Shown here in pieces: positions 42,994 to 52,784 of a stretch of 64,000 nucleotides of DNA. The notes beneath the pieces were generated by a model, which did not search any database, was not told the DNA's origin, and worked only from the letters and a program-made list of their open reading frames with translations. The translations under genes and the position numbers were made by a program. The stretch is from SYFY01 sp031385325. Its GTDB lineage: Bacteria; Pseudomonadota; Gammaproteobacteria; Pseudomonadales; Azotimanducaceae. The stretch spans positions 1 to 64,000 of the forward strand of contig JANNBJ010000107.1 in NCBI GenBank assembly GCA_031385325.1, read 5' to 3'. The number at the start of each line of letters is the position of its first letter. Within the stretch, counting starts at the first letter, position 1.

Positions 42994-43938
42994 ATGCAGC
43001 AACTCCCGCCCGGCTTCCGGATTGGTCACGCCTCTCACACCATGTACAACACCGGTGTGACCGTGATCCTGCCAGACGATGTGGCGATTGCCGGTGTTCA
43101 CGTCATGGGTGGTGCACCAGGTACCCGCGAAACTGATCTGCTGGCGCCATCCCAGCTGGTATCAACCATCGATGCCCTGGTGTTTTCCGGCGGGTCCGCG
43201 TTTGGCCTGGATGCCGCGAGTGGTGCACAGGCCTGGCTGAGAGAACAGGGCCGCGGGTATCCGGCCGCACCGTTTCGCATTCCAATCGTTCCGGCCGCCA
43301 TCATCTTTGATCTCCGTACCGGGAAAATGGAGGACTGGGGACGTTACCCGCCCTATCGCGAGCTCGGTTTTGATGCTTGCAACAATGTTACGGACACACC
43401 ACTCATCGGCCGTGTCGGTGCGGGTACCGGCGCAACCACAGCTACCGGACCCGGCGGCATCGGCATCGCCACTCAACGTCTGCCGGATGGAATCACGGTC
43501 ACTGCGGTTGTCGTATGCAATGCCGCAGGTTCCACGCACGTTGGCGACACCCATCATTTCTGGGCCGCCCCGTTCGAAATCGGCGATGAATTCGGCGGCC
43601 GTGGAGTCGCTTCACCGTGGCCTGCTGATGCTCGTCGTATCCGCACCAAGGCGGGCTTCAAGGAACTGCAGAACACGACGCTGGCAGCAATTCTGACCGA
43701 TGCTCAATTGAGCAGTGCCGAGGCACAGCGTATTGCCATCGTCGCCCATGACGGATTTGCGCGCGCAATCTATCCGGTGCATACACCAGCCGATGGGGAC
43801 GTCGTGTTCACACTCGGCAACGGACGAGCCGGCAAGCCCGCAGAAGATCCGACGTTACTGGGTGTAGTCGCAGCCAATGTCGTTTCTCGTGCTATCGCCA
43901 TCGCGGTGTACACCGCTGAAAAACAGGCAGGTCAATGA
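42994..43938 (+). CDS. P1/S58-family N-terminal-nucleophile peptidase (DmpA/NylC type)
   Basis: A 314-residue autoprocessing aminopeptidase or amide hydrolase. Members cut themselves and expose a Ser or Thr nucleophile. The expected cleavage region is ELQNTTLAAILTDAQLS, where Asn-Thr cleavage would match the NylC (6-aminohexanoate oligomer hydrolase) type. The glycine-rich block VGAGTGATTATGPGG is also typical. Start codon choice between 42982 and 42994 is uncertain. Its stop overlaps the M20 gene by four bases (ATGA). Confidence 0.85.
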   Translation: MQQLPPGFRIGHASHTMYNTGVTVILPDDVAIAGVHVMGGAPGTRETDLLAPSQLVSTIDALVFSGGSAFGLDAASGAQAWLREQGRGYPAAPFRIPIVPAAIIFDLRTGKMEDWGRYPPYRELGFDACNNVTDTPLIGRVGAGTGATTATGPGGIGIATQRLPDGITVTAVVVCNAAGSTHVGDTHHFWAAPFEIGDEFGGRGVASPWPADARRIRTKAGFKELQNTTLAAILTDAQLSSAEAQRIAIVAHDGFARAIYPVHTPADGDVVFTLGNGRAGKPAEDPTLLGVVAANVVSRAIAIAVYTAEKQAGQ

Positions 43939-45215
43939 TGGATCGATTGTTCAATGTCATCGAATCCCGCCGTCAGGACCTGGTCGCCCTGACCCAGGAC
44001 ATGGTGCGAATTCCGACCATCAATCCGCCCGGTGACAACTATCGTCCGTGTGCCGAAGTCATCGGCGAGCGACTGCGCAAACGCGGCTTCGAGGTGCAGT
44101 ACCTGCGTGCCACCGGCACGCCGGGTGATTCCGACCGTTATCCGCGCATCAACATCATGGCCAGACGGGTTGGCAAACAGAGCGGTCCACGCGTTCATTT
44201 CAACGGCCACATCGATGTGGTCGAGCCAGGTTCGGGGTGGAGCTTCGATCCGTTTGCCGCAACCTTACAGGATGAGCGCATCTACGGCCGTGGCACCTGC
44301 GACATGAAGGGTGGTATTGCCGCCGCCATGATCGCCATGGAAGTTCTTCTCGACGTCATGCCGGATCTGCCGGGAACGCTCGAGCTGTCTGGCACAGCCG
44401 ATGAAGAGTCCGGTGGTTACGGTGGTGTCGCCTGGTTATGCGAACAGGGATTGCTGACCCGCGATACCGTCGACCACGTCATCATTCCCGAACCACTCAA
44501 CAAGGATCGAGTGTGCCTCGGCCATCGTGGGGTGTGGTGGGCGGAAATCGAGACCTTCGGTCGCATCGCTCATGGCTCGATGCCGTTTCTCGGTGACAGT
44601 GCGATCCGGCACATGGGCGCGGTTCTCGAGTCGTTTGAGGACAGCCTCTATCCACTGCTTGCAACCAAACGAACGGCAATGCCGGTGGTTCCCGAAGGGG
44701 CTCGGCAATCAACGCTCAACATCAACTCCCTGCATGGTGGGCAGCAGGAAGGTCACGATGGCCTGCCCTCGCCGCTGGTGGCCGATTCCTGTCGAATGAT
44801 CATCGACCGGCGGTTTCTGATCGAAGAGTCCATCGGTGAGGTCAAGGCCGAGGTCTCGAAGCTGCTGGAAGATCTGACAAGTGATCGCACCGGGTTTCGT
44901 TATGCGATGCGTGATCTGTTCGAAGTGCTGCCCACCATGACCGACCGCAATGCGCCCGTGGCACGCAGCGTCGCAGGTGCCATCGAAACCGTGCTCGGCA
45001 AAGTACCCGACTATGTCATCTCGCCAGGTACCTATGACCAGAAGCACATCGACCGGATTGGCCGCCTGCACAACTGCATCGCCTATGGCCCCGGAATTCT
45101 TGATCTTGCGCATCGACCTGATGAGTATGTCGGCGTTCAGGACCTGGTGGATTCCGCCAAGGTGATGGCCCTGGCAACCCTGAACCTGCTGACCGGACAA
45201 TATCCTCATGACTGA
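43935..45215 (+). CDS. M20-family metallopeptidase (ArgE/DapE/ACY1 type)
   Basis: A 426-residue zinc hydrolase. Ligands are visible: His in VHFNGHIDVV, Asp in GRGTCDMKGG, Glu/Glu in DEESGGYGG, and a final His in GILDLAHRPDEYV. It removes acyl groups from amino acids or dipeptides. It is coupled to the P1 peptidase before it (ATGA overlap) and overlaps the SDR after it by eight bases, so the four genes likely work together on an amide or peptide. Confidence 0.9.
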   Translation: MMDRLFNVIESRRQDLVALTQDMVRIPTINPPGDNYRPCAEVIGERLRKRGFEVQYLRATGTPGDSDRYPRINIMARRVGKQSGPRVHFNGHIDVVEPGSGWSFDPFAATLQDERIYGRGTCDMKGGIAAAMIAMEVLLDVMPDLPGTLELSGTADEESGGYGGVAWLCEQGLLTRDTVDHVIIPEPLNKDRVCLGHRGVWWAEIETFGRIAHGSMPFLGDSAIRHMGAVLESFEDSLYPLLATKRTAMPVVPEGARQSTLNINSLHGGQQEGHDGLPSPLVADSCRMIIDRRFLIEESIGEVKAEVSKLLEDLTSDRTGFRYAMRDLFEVLPTMTDRNAPVARSVAGAIETVLGKVPDYVISPGTYDQKHIDRIGRLHNCIAYGPGILDLAHRPDEYVGVQDLVDSAKVMALATLNLLTGQYPHD

Positions 45216-45942
45216 TCGACTCGCTGGCAAGACCGCCATTGTCACTGGCGCCGCATCCGGTTTTGGTGCTGGCATCGCGCGCAAGTTCGTCGCTGAAGGC
45301 GCGATGGTATGGATCGCCGACATTGATGTCACTGCCGGTGAAGCCATGGCGGCATCCTTGAACATGCCGTTTGCCCGGCTCGACATCTGCGACGCCAGCG
45401 GTGTGCGCAATTTTTCTCGCCTCATCGAACGCTGCGACATACTGGTGAACAACGCAGGCGTAGGCCATGTGCCGATGCCCGCCGAAAACGTGGACACTGC
45501 AACCTTTGATCGTGTTGCCAACGTCAACATGCGTGGCATCTACCACATGTGTCAGGCCTTCATTCCGGGCATGAAAGCCAATCGCAGTGGCTCGATCATC
45601 AACATTGCCTCCACCGCCGGTGTGCGGCCACGTGGTGGGCTCACCTGGTATAACGCGTCGAAGGGTTGGGTGATCACGGCAACAAAATCGCTCGCTGCGG
45701 AACTCGCGCCATTTGGCATCCGGATTAATGCCATCAATCCGGTGGCGGGTGATACACCGCTGCTCGCAACCTTCATGGGCGGCGACACCGAAGCGCTGCG
45801 GGACAAGTTCCTGAGCACCATTCCACTGGGTCGCTTCTGCACGCCTGCAGATGTCGGTGCGGCCGCCTGTTACCTGGCCAGCGATGAAGCCTCCATGGTC
45901 ACCGGCGTCGCCATGGAAGTGGATGGCGGGCGAGTGCTCTGA
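45208..45942 (+). CDS. Short-chain dehydrogenase/reductase
   Basis: A 244-residue classical SDR. TGAASGFGAGIA binds the cofactor, NNAGVGHVP is conserved, and the active site is intact: Ser in IINIASTAG and YNASK (Tyr and Lys). The end AMEVDGGRVL is typical. The gene overlaps the M20 gene and is followed 20 bp later by the threonine-dehydratase-like gene. It likely oxidises a hydroxy intermediate in the amide pathway. Confidence 0.9.
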   Translation: MTDRLAGKTAIVTGAASGFGAGIARKFVAEGAMVWIADIDVTAGEAMAASLNMPFARLDICDASGVRNFSRLIERCDILVNNAGVGHVPMPAENVDTATFDRVANVNMRGIYHMCQAFIPGMKANRSGSIINIASTAGVRPRGGLTWYNASKGWVITATKSLAAELAPFGIRINAINPVAGDTPLLATFMGGDTEALRDKFLSTIPLGRFCTPADVGAAACYLASDEASMVTGVAMEVDGGRVL

Positions 45943-45962
45943 ATACCAACGATAGTGAATCC

Positions 45963-46940
45963 ATGCCCACCGCAATCACCCTCGACGATCTGACAGCTGC
46001 ACGCGCCCTCGTCGCCTGTCACGTTGCGCCTACCCCGCAATATTGCTGGCCACTGCTGGCGGCTGAACTTGGCGTCAACGCCTGGGTAAAACACGAAAAC
46101 CACACACCGACCGGTGCATTCAAGGTACGAGGTGGTGTGGTCTATCTCGATCGTCTGATGCAACGAAACATTCGACCAAAGCGACTGATCACCGCCACAC
46201 GCGGCAATCACGGCCAGAGCATTCCATTTGCCGCACGACAACATGGCATTCCGGTTACCGTGCTCGTGCCCGAGGGCAACAGTGCCGACAAGAATGCCGC
46301 CATGCGTGCCTGGGGTGCGGAGCTGGAAGTTTTCGGTGCGGACTTTGATACGGCGCGCCAGGAAGCCGAACGTCGAGCAAAACTCGGGGTGGGGGAAATT
46401 GTTCCCAGCTTTCACGACGACCTGATTCTTGGTGTTGCGACCTACGCAGCGGAACTGTTCGAACACTGTCCGCCACTCGACGCGGTCTATGTCCCCATCG
46501 GCATGGGCTCCGGCATCTGCGCCTTGATGCGTGTTCGCGATCTCCTGGGGTTGCAGACAAAAATCATCGGCGTGGTATCCACCCACGCCGATGCAATGGC
46601 GCGCTCATTCCAGAGTGATCGTGTGGAAACCACAGTCACCGCCCACACTTTTGCTGATGGCGTAGCTACCCGATTACCCAATCCCGCTGCGCTCGACGAA
46701 ATCAGACGTGGTGCGGACCACATCGTCTGCGTCACCGATGATGAGGTCGCGGCAGCGATTCGGCTGCTGTTCCGCGCCACACATCAGATCGCTGAAGGTG
46801 CAGGTGCTGCGGCCTGCGCTGCACTGATGCAGGAGCGCGATGAGTGGCAGGGTCGAAACGTCGGTATCATCATGACGGGCGGGAACATCGACCCGGCCTG
46901 GTTTGCCGACATTCTTCAGGGCCGAACACCTCAACCGTGA
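45963..46940 (+). CDS. Threonine/serine dehydratase-like PLP enzyme
   Basis: A 325-residue PLP enzyme of fold type II. The PLP Lys is in HTPTGAFKVRGG, substrate-loop Ser/Asn in TATRGNHGQSIP, and the phosphate-binding glycines are in VPIGMGSGICAL. The C-terminal regulatory domain found in biosynthetic IlvA is missing, so it is a catabolic or racemase-like short form. It sits last in the P1-M20-SDR operon and could deaminate a released hydroxyamino acid. Confidence 0.9.
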   Translation: MPTAITLDDLTAARALVACHVAPTPQYCWPLLAAELGVNAWVKHENHTPTGAFKVRGGVVYLDRLMQRNIRPKRLITATRGNHGQSIPFAARQHGIPVTVLVPEGNSADKNAAMRAWGAELEVFGADFDTARQEAERRAKLGVGEIVPSFHDDLILGVATYAAELFEHCPPLDAVYVPIGMGSGICALMRVRDLLGLQTKIIGVVSTHADAMARSFQSDRVETTVTAHTFADGVATRLPNPAALDEIRRGADHIVCVTDDEVAAAIRLLFRATHQIAEGAGAAACAALMQERDEWQGRNVGIIMTGGNIDPAWFADILQGRTPQP

Positions 46941-47039
46941 TGAGTCGTGATGGGACTGCCTGCAGATCAGCATGGACCCGACACCCACGAAAACCGCATG
47001 ATTGACGGATAAGCATTTTGACCACCACATGAGGACACG

Positions 47040-47642
47040 ATGGCGGGAAGTCTGAGAGAACAGCTGATTGCGGCAGGACTTGCCACGTCCGGCCAGGCGA
47101 AAAAGGCCGAGCGTCAGGTAAAGGCAGAGAAGCAAGCACAAGGCAAACCAAAGCCAGATCGCAAACCCGCCGCTGACACCACGCAAAAAACACCGCCCAA
47201 ACCCAAGGTGCTCTCCGAAGCCGAAAAACGCTACGCCGCAAAAGTCGAGCGGGACCGGGAACTCGCCAGGATCGCCAACGAAAAGGCTGCGACCAAGGCG
47301 CGCAGGGCCGAGATCAAGCAGATCCTGGCGCAGAACGACCAGCGCACCGCACCGGCCAGCGACGACGACGTGCCCTACAATTTTCTGCACGGCAAGAAGA
47401 TCAAACGCATCTACGTCACCCGCGATCACCAGGCGAAGCTCAGTGCCGGGACGTTGCTTATTGCCAACAACGACGGGCGCTATCAACTGGTGACACCCGA
47501 AGTTGCCGAACAGATTCGTGCACGTGATCCCCATCGGATCATGTCCAAACCCGACGCAAAAACCCGGGACAAGACCGCTGAGCCAAGCGCAGACGATGAG
47601 TACTATGCGAAGTTCAAGGTGCCGGACGACCTCGACTGGTAA
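47040..47642 (+). CDS. DUF2058-domain protein (YaiL type)
   Basis: A 200-residue highly charged protein. The first third is Lys/Gln/Ala-rich and probably a coiled coil (KKAERQVKAEKQAQGKPKPD), followed by a conserved domain (YNFLHGKKIKRIYVTRDHQA). In Escherichia coli the homologue YaiL is a nucleoprotein/polysaccharide-associated protein of uncertain role. GAGG precedes the ATG. It stands between the dehydratase and the hydratase genes. Confidence 0.85.
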   Translation: MAGSLREQLIAAGLATSGQAKKAERQVKAEKQAQGKPKPDRKPAADTTQKTPPKPKVLSEAEKRYAAKVERDRELARIANEKAATKARRAEIKQILAQNDQRTAPASDDDVPYNFLHGKKIKRIYVTRDHQAKLSAGTLLIANNDGRYQLVTPEVAEQIRARDPHRIMSKPDAKTRDKTAEPSADDEYYAKFKVPDDLDW

Positions 47643-47698
47643 ACAAAGCCAACTTTTCAACGACTCGCACAAAACCAAACAGACCACGGGAGAACACC

Positions 47699-48505
47699 AT
47701 GACCACGCATCTGCTTGAGGACTTCAGCGATGGCATCGCCACCCTGACCATGAACCGCCCGGAGGCACGCAACGCCATGAGCGGCGAGATGATGGCCGCA
47801 CTCGACGCCGCCGTTCGCCGAGTTGCTGCCGACCCCGCCGTGCGCTGTGTGGTCTTGACCGGTGCTGGCAATGCGTTCTGCGCTGGCGGTGACGTCAAGG
47901 GTCAGGCCAAGGCGGCATCGGATCGCGCATCGGGCAATTCCATCAGCATCGAACAACGTGTCCAAGGACTGCGAACCGGCATGGAAACCTCGCGGCTGCT
48001 GCACGAAATGCCAAAGCCGACGCTTGCGATCATTCCCGGCGCCGCTGCAGGTGCGGGGCTCAGCCTGGCACTGGCATGTGACCTGCGCGTGGTCTCGGCA
48101 GACGCCAAGCTGACCATGGCGTTTTCCAAGATCGGCGCATCCGGTGACTATGGTGGTTCGTACTTCCTGCCGAAGCTCGTCGGTGCTGCGAAAGCACGTG
48201 AACTTTATTTCACGTCCGACGTCATCAGCGGTCAGGAAGCGTTTGAACTGGGGCTCGTCAATCACGTGTATGCACCGGCTGAATTCGCGGCGCGATCGCG
48301 GGCTTTTGCATTGAAGCTCGCGGGCCTTGCCACTGCCGCAATCGGCTACATGAAACGCAATCTCAACGCAGCCGATGAAGCGAGTCTTTCGCAGGTGCTG
48401 GATCTGGAAGCGGAACACATGGTGCGCACCATGATGACGGAAGACCACGCCAACGCGGCACGCGCATTTGTGGAGAAGCGGCCACCGGAATTCAAAGGGC
48501 GCTGA
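47699..48505 (+). CDS. Enoyl-CoA hydratase/isomerase family protein
   Basis: A 268-residue crotonase-fold enzyme. The CoA-binding oxyanion hole is shown by NAFCAGGDVKG and PGAAAGAGLSLALAC; the catalytic position in IGASGDYGGSYFLP has Asp rather than the classic Glu pair, so isomerase or other crotonase reactions are possible. GGGAG lies before the ATG. It probably acts in beta-oxidation of an acyl-CoA made by the CoA-transferases or thiolase route. Confidence 0.9.
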   Translation: MTTHLLEDFSDGIATLTMNRPEARNAMSGEMMAALDAAVRRVAADPAVRCVVLTGAGNAFCAGGDVKGQAKAASDRASGNSISIEQRVQGLRTGMETSRLLHEMPKPTLAIIPGAAAGAGLSLALACDLRVVSADAKLTMAFSKIGASGDYGGSYFLPKLVGAAKARELYFTSDVISGQEAFELGLVNHVYAPAEFAARSRAFALKLAGLATAAIGYMKRNLNAADEASLSQVLDLEAEHMVRTMMTEDHANAARAFVEKRPPEFKGR

Positions 48506-48684
48506 TCGCCCTGCATGAGTTCCTCGGATTCCTCAGCATCGACAGGATTCCCACGATGACCTTCCGTGCGAAGGCATCGACCTGGAACTGTTAATGCTGC
48601 GCAATTCTGTCCATCCTGCACGACTCCATTTTGCAGTCTGATTAACCGGAACGGGTATCGCCGCACCACGGCGCTAAATATCGC

Positions 48685-51600
48685 GTGCAAGAACAAATCC
48701 CAGTCGACCAGTGTCCACCAGACGTCGACCATCGGTCGAGCCAGGCGTACGACGCAACCAATTTGACACGCCGTCAATATCGTTTCTGGTTGGAACAGCA
48801 GATGACACCGGATGTGCCGGTGCAGCGCAATTTCAGAGCCACACGCTTGCCTCAGTCACTCGCGATACATCTGGACCGGGCATGGCACATGGTCGCTACT
48901 GCGGTCGATGCGGCTTGCGCTCGACTGCGGGTGGACGACGGCATCCCCTCCATAGAATTTGGTGAGGCTCACCAGCCATTGACGATTGACCGGTTTGTTT
49001 CCGGCGATCATCTCGGCAAGTCCATCGAGTCCTGGGCACTTCCCCGCTGGGTGACATTCCACAAAGATGACTTTCTGATCCGACAGGCTGTGCTGCAGGA
49101 CAGTGACGAGCAGTATTACTGGCTGATCACAGTGAGCCATCTGGTCTGTGACGGCAGATCCCTCGACCTGCTGTACGCGGAAATGGTCAGGGTCATGCGC
49201 TGCCTTGCCAATGGTGCCTTGCCCGCGACTCGCCCCTTTCCCTCGTTGGCAGACAGCATGGCCGCTGAACGGGAGTGGGAGGATGCCCGCGAGGAAGATC
49301 TGGCAGAGAGGGCCATTGTGCAGCAGATCGAGAGCCTGAAATCGCAGTTCCAGATTTTCGGGGTTCGGGTCCCACCGGGCGACAACTCCAAAGTGCGTGG
49401 ATTCGAAACTTTCTCCCGCGAACTCACCCGCGACCTCATCAACCTCGCAGCATCACCCGGCTGGCTCTTCCGAACCGTCGACGTCACGTTGGCGAACATC
49501 CTCACGGCCGTGATCGCCGTCTGGGTTTTCAAACATGGTGGCACCCGATCCTTTGTTGTCGGCCTTCCGCATCATGGACGCACCGGCGCAGAGATGGATC
49601 TGGTTGGGTTCAAGTCCAGAATGCTGCCGTTCTTTATCGACATCGATCCCGATGCCAGGTTCGCCGATCTGGTGCAGTCGGTACATCGCGAAGGCAAAGA
49701 ACGCATGAAGGCCTCTGGCCTCTCGATTGCCAATCCTTCTTACTCGCCCAACTATCACGTAGCCACCAACTACATGTTTCTTGTCAGCCCGGTCGAACCG
49801 CCGCCCGAACCGCGGTTTGGTGTGGAAATTCCTGAACCGGCAGGCGACCCGGAGACCGTCTACGCCATGTGGACACCCAGCCCGGATGATCCCGAGCGAT
49901 TGCGAGTCGGCATCGGCTTGAAGACACCGCTGTTGTCTTTCACGGACATGGATCGCATTCGTTCCGCCTTGCGTACAACCCTCGAGCTGTTGACCCGCCA
50001 TCCGGAGTTGACGGTTCGCGAAATGACCTTCATCGATCCTGAATCAGCCGAGTTTTTCCGGCGCATGGAGACTCCCCGGATCGAGGATGTCGGAGTCACC
50101 TGGATGTCTCGATGGCTTGACGGAATGTCTCGCTACGCAGATGAAACAGCACTTGTGTATGGAAACGACATCCTGACCCACGCACAACTTCACCAGCAGG
50201 CAGCCCGTTGGTTGACCTGTCTGCAAACACACGGCGTGAAGATCGGCGAACCCATTGTGGTGTGGTCCGCATCGTCCAACACGGTAGCCGCCGCGTATCT
50301 CGCCATCGTTTCCCTCGGGGCGGTTTATGTGCCAGTGCATGCAACCACGTCGATAGACCAGGTTGTGCAGACATGTGCTGGATTGGGAGCGCGACTGGTT
50401 CTGTGTACACCAGGACAAGAGCCAGGACTGCCCGCTGAGAGCTTGAACTTCCAACCGCTCGATGCCGAACTGGTGAGTGGATTTACAGCAGGGGCGCTGT
50501 GCGACCCGAACGCTGACGGCAGCGCGCACATCTTTCATACGTCCGGCAGCACTGGCGTCGCCAAACCAATCCATGTTTCCCATCGATCCCTGGCGGCGTC
50601 GATCCAGAGCTGGATCGAGAATACTGACCTGCAGCCGGGTGAACGCATTTTCCACTTCTACGCCACGACCTTTGATCCATGGTTGACCGGCTTGTTACCA
50701 GCGATCTGGCTTGGCGGAACCTGTGTCGTATACGACGGGAGGCTGCCTCCGTCTGCAACCCAGCTTCTCGACATGTTGCAGCGTCATCGGATCTCTACCC
50801 TGTGCACGCCTACAGCCTACTTCCATGCGTTGTGCGATCTGCAACTGCCAGGCCACCTGAAACGATGGATCGTTGGTGGGGAAGCCCTGGCCGCTGACAA
50901 GGCACAGCGATTCCTCAGCAGCAACGCGCAAGCTCATCGTGACGACACTTCCTCCACCAATGGCACGCATCTGATCAATGCCTACGGCCCGACGGAAACA
51001 ACGATCTGGGTGAGTATGCTGACTGTTGCCGGCCTCCACACAACCGCAATTCCAATTGGTCGACCCTTCGCCACCAGCGGTTTCAGGGTCGCTGATGAAA
51101 CGGGATGTGCCACTCCGTTTGGTGTTCCCGGTGAACTCTGGATCACCGGACCGCAGGTGGGCATCGGCTACTGGGGACAGCCCGAACTCACCCATCGTCA
51201 GTTCGTCGAACACGATGGCAGGCGCTGGTACAGAACCGGCGACATGGTCCGGTGGCGCAAGGATGGGGATCTGGACTTCCTGGGCCGGCTTGATCGACAG
51301 GTACAGGTGCGCGGCTATCGTGTCGAACCCGGCGAGATCGAACAGGCGTTACGTGCGTTGCCCGCCATTGGCGACGCCATCGTGGTCCCTCGCCAGCTGG
51401 ATACCACCACAGCGCTCTGTGCATACGTGGTACTTCGCGACTCATCATTCGAGTTTCAGCCACATGCCTTGCGCAGTCAGTTGCTGCGCACGCTGCCCGA
51501 GTACAAAGTTCCGAAATGGCTCATCGCGGTATCTGCCTTTCCCCAAAACGCCAATGGCAAGATCGATGTTTCGCGATTGCCGACGCCCAACCTCGTCGCC

Positions 51601-52635
51601 AACCTGAGTCAAAACATTCAGCTGCCGTCGCTGACACTCTGGGATCTGAAACTGGCCTTTGAGTCCGTTCTGTCAATCGAGAATGTAGGTATCGACGACG
51701 ACTTCTTTGCACTCGGTGGCGACTCCCTCCAGCTGGTGCAATTGCTGGCAACGATCAAGCAGCGTTTCAACCAGGACATCGACGCCACGCAGGTGATCCA
51801 GCACCCGACCATTGGTGGTCTTGCACCACTCCTGGATACGTACCTGACCGGCCGTTCCGAACTGGTCGCGACCCTGCGCTCCGGACGCCGTGCGCCGCTG
51901 TTCTGTATCCCTGGCGCGGGTGGCATCGGTGTCGAGTTTTATCCGATCTCGCGCCACCTGCCGCCTGACCAACCTGTCCTGGTGCTCCGGTCATCGGGAA
52001 CAGATGGCCAGAATCTGCCGCCACGAACACTATCAGCGCTGCTCAAAGAACACGTGCAGCAGATCATCACGCATCGAGGCCAGCACGTGGTTCATCTCGC
52101 CGGTTATTCACTGGGTGGCAACCTTGTCTATGAGACCGCACATCGCCTCAGGGCGCTCGGCATTCCCGTCGGTGAACTGTTTATCCTCGACTCGCTCGCT
52201 GCCACCGCTGCTGGTCGAGCCTTGCTGTGGCAGCCTGAACGATCCTTGCGTCAGCGGATCAGGTGCTGGTTCCAGCGTGATTCAGGCAGCCGGGAAAGAG
52301 CCGCGCTGGCTCTGGAGCTGAAGCGGGCGATTGCCGCCCGACGCCGGATGAACCCGGCAAATCTTGGTCGCTACAACTTCATCGTGCAGGCCAGCATGTT
52401 CAAGGAGATCAACGCCCGACCCGGGCAATTCTCGGCCACCTACTTCCTGGCGAGTGACGGCGAACACGCGTCACACGCCAGAATCTGGGCTTCCCTCATC
52501 CGCGACCTGGATATCGTTGCAGTCAGCGGAGAACACCAGGGCGCCAACGCGCTGGTTCGCGATCCGCATGCCGGGAAGATCGCGGACGTGATTGCCGAGA
52601 AGCTGCAAAAACACCAGAACGCTGGTGTGAGCTAG
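48685..52635 (+). CDS. Single-module non-ribosomal peptide synthetase (C-A-T-TE)
   Basis: A 1316-residue complete one-module NRPS. The condensation domain (about 25-430) has LTRRQYRFWLEQQ and the active-site SHLVCDG near 151-157 (HHxxxDG with the first His changed to Ser). The adenylation domain (about 470-960) has HTSGSTGVAKP, NAYGPTETT, YRTGD and NANGKID. The carrier Ser is in LGGDSLQL (about 1014). The thioesterase Ser is in GYSLGG (about 1142). FDPWLTG keeps the Asp that binds the amino group, so an alpha-amino acid is likely. GTG 48685 lacks a good ribosome site. No other NRPS gene is nearby; with its donor supplied by a CoA or carrier, it could make an N-acyl amino acid. Confidence 0.9.
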   Translation: MQEQIPVDQCPPDVDHRSSQAYDATNLTRRQYRFWLEQQMTPDVPVQRNFRATRLPQSLAIHLDRAWHMVATAVDAACARLRVDDGIPSIEFGEAHQPLTIDRFVSGDHLGKSIESWALPRWVTFHKDDFLIRQAVLQDSDEQYYWLITVSHLVCDGRSLDLLYAEMVRVMRCLANGALPATRPFPSLADSMAAEREWEDAREEDLAERAIVQQIESLKSQFQIFGVRVPPGDNSKVRGFETFSRELTRDLINLAASPGWLFRTVDVTLANILTAVIAVWVFKHGGTRSFVVGLPHHGRTGAEMDLVGFKSRMLPFFIDIDPDARFADLVQSVHREGKERMKASGLSIANPSYSPNYHVATNYMFLVSPVEPPPEPRFGVEIPEPAGDPETVYAMWTPSPDDPERLRVGIGLKTPLLSFTDMDRIRSALRTTLELLTRHPELTVREMTFIDPESAEFFRRMETPRIEDVGVTWMSRWLDGMSRYADETALVYGNDILTHAQLHQQAARWLTCLQTHGVKIGEPIVVWSASSNTVAAAYLAIVSLGAVYVPVHATTSIDQVVQTCAGLGARLVLCTPGQEPGLPAESLNFQPLDAELVSGFTAGALCDPNADGSAHIFHTSGSTGVAKPIHVSHRSLAASIQSWIENTDLQPGERIFHFYATTFDPWLTGLLPAIWLGGTCVVYDGRLPPSATQLLDMLQRHRISTLCTPTAYFHALCDLQLPGHLKRWIVGGEALAADKAQRFLSSNAQAHRDDTSSTNGTHLINAYGPTETTIWVSMLTVAGLHTTAIPIGRPFATSGFRVADETGCATPFGVPGELWITGPQVGIGYWGQPELTHRQFVEHDGRRWYRTGDMVRWRKDGDLDFLGRLDRQVQVRGYRVEPGEIEQALRALPAIGDAIVVPRQLDTTTALCAYVVLRDSSFEFQPHALRSQLLRTLPEYKVPKWLIAVSAFPQNANGKIDVSRLPTPNLVANLSQNIQLPSLTLWDLKLAFESVLSIENVGIDDDFFALGGDSLQLVQLLATIKQRFNQDIDATQVIQHPTIGGLAPLLDTYLTGRSELVATLRSGRRAPLFCIPGAGGIGVEFYPISRHLPPDQPVLVLRSSGTDGQNLPPRTLSALLKEHVQQIITHRGQHVVHLAGYSLGGNLVYETAHRLRALGIPVGELFILDSLAATAAGRALLWQPERSLRQRIRCWFQRDSGSRERAALALELKRAIAARRRMNPANLGRYNFIVQASMFKEINARPGQFSATYFLASDGEHASHARIWASLIRDLDIVAVSGEHQGANALVRDPHAGKIADVIAEKLQKHQNAGVS

Positions 52636-52671
52636 CCATAGGTTCGGCCATAGGTTCGCCCATAGGTTCAC
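52636..52671 (+). repeat. Three 12-bp tandem repeats after the NRPS stop codon
   Basis: CCATAGGTTCGG units begin at 52636, 52648 and 52660, directly after the TAG at 52633-52635. It is a short tandem array of unknown role. Confidence 0.8.
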
Positions 52672-52784
52672 CAAGAAGCGCCCGCGCCAGCAGCCAGTCA
52701 GGCTGAATCAGCGGCGCTTGGCGTGGTTAGACACCGTCCGCCGGTTTGCCTATAGTCCTGCCCTCTTCAGGCTGGGTTAACCCC

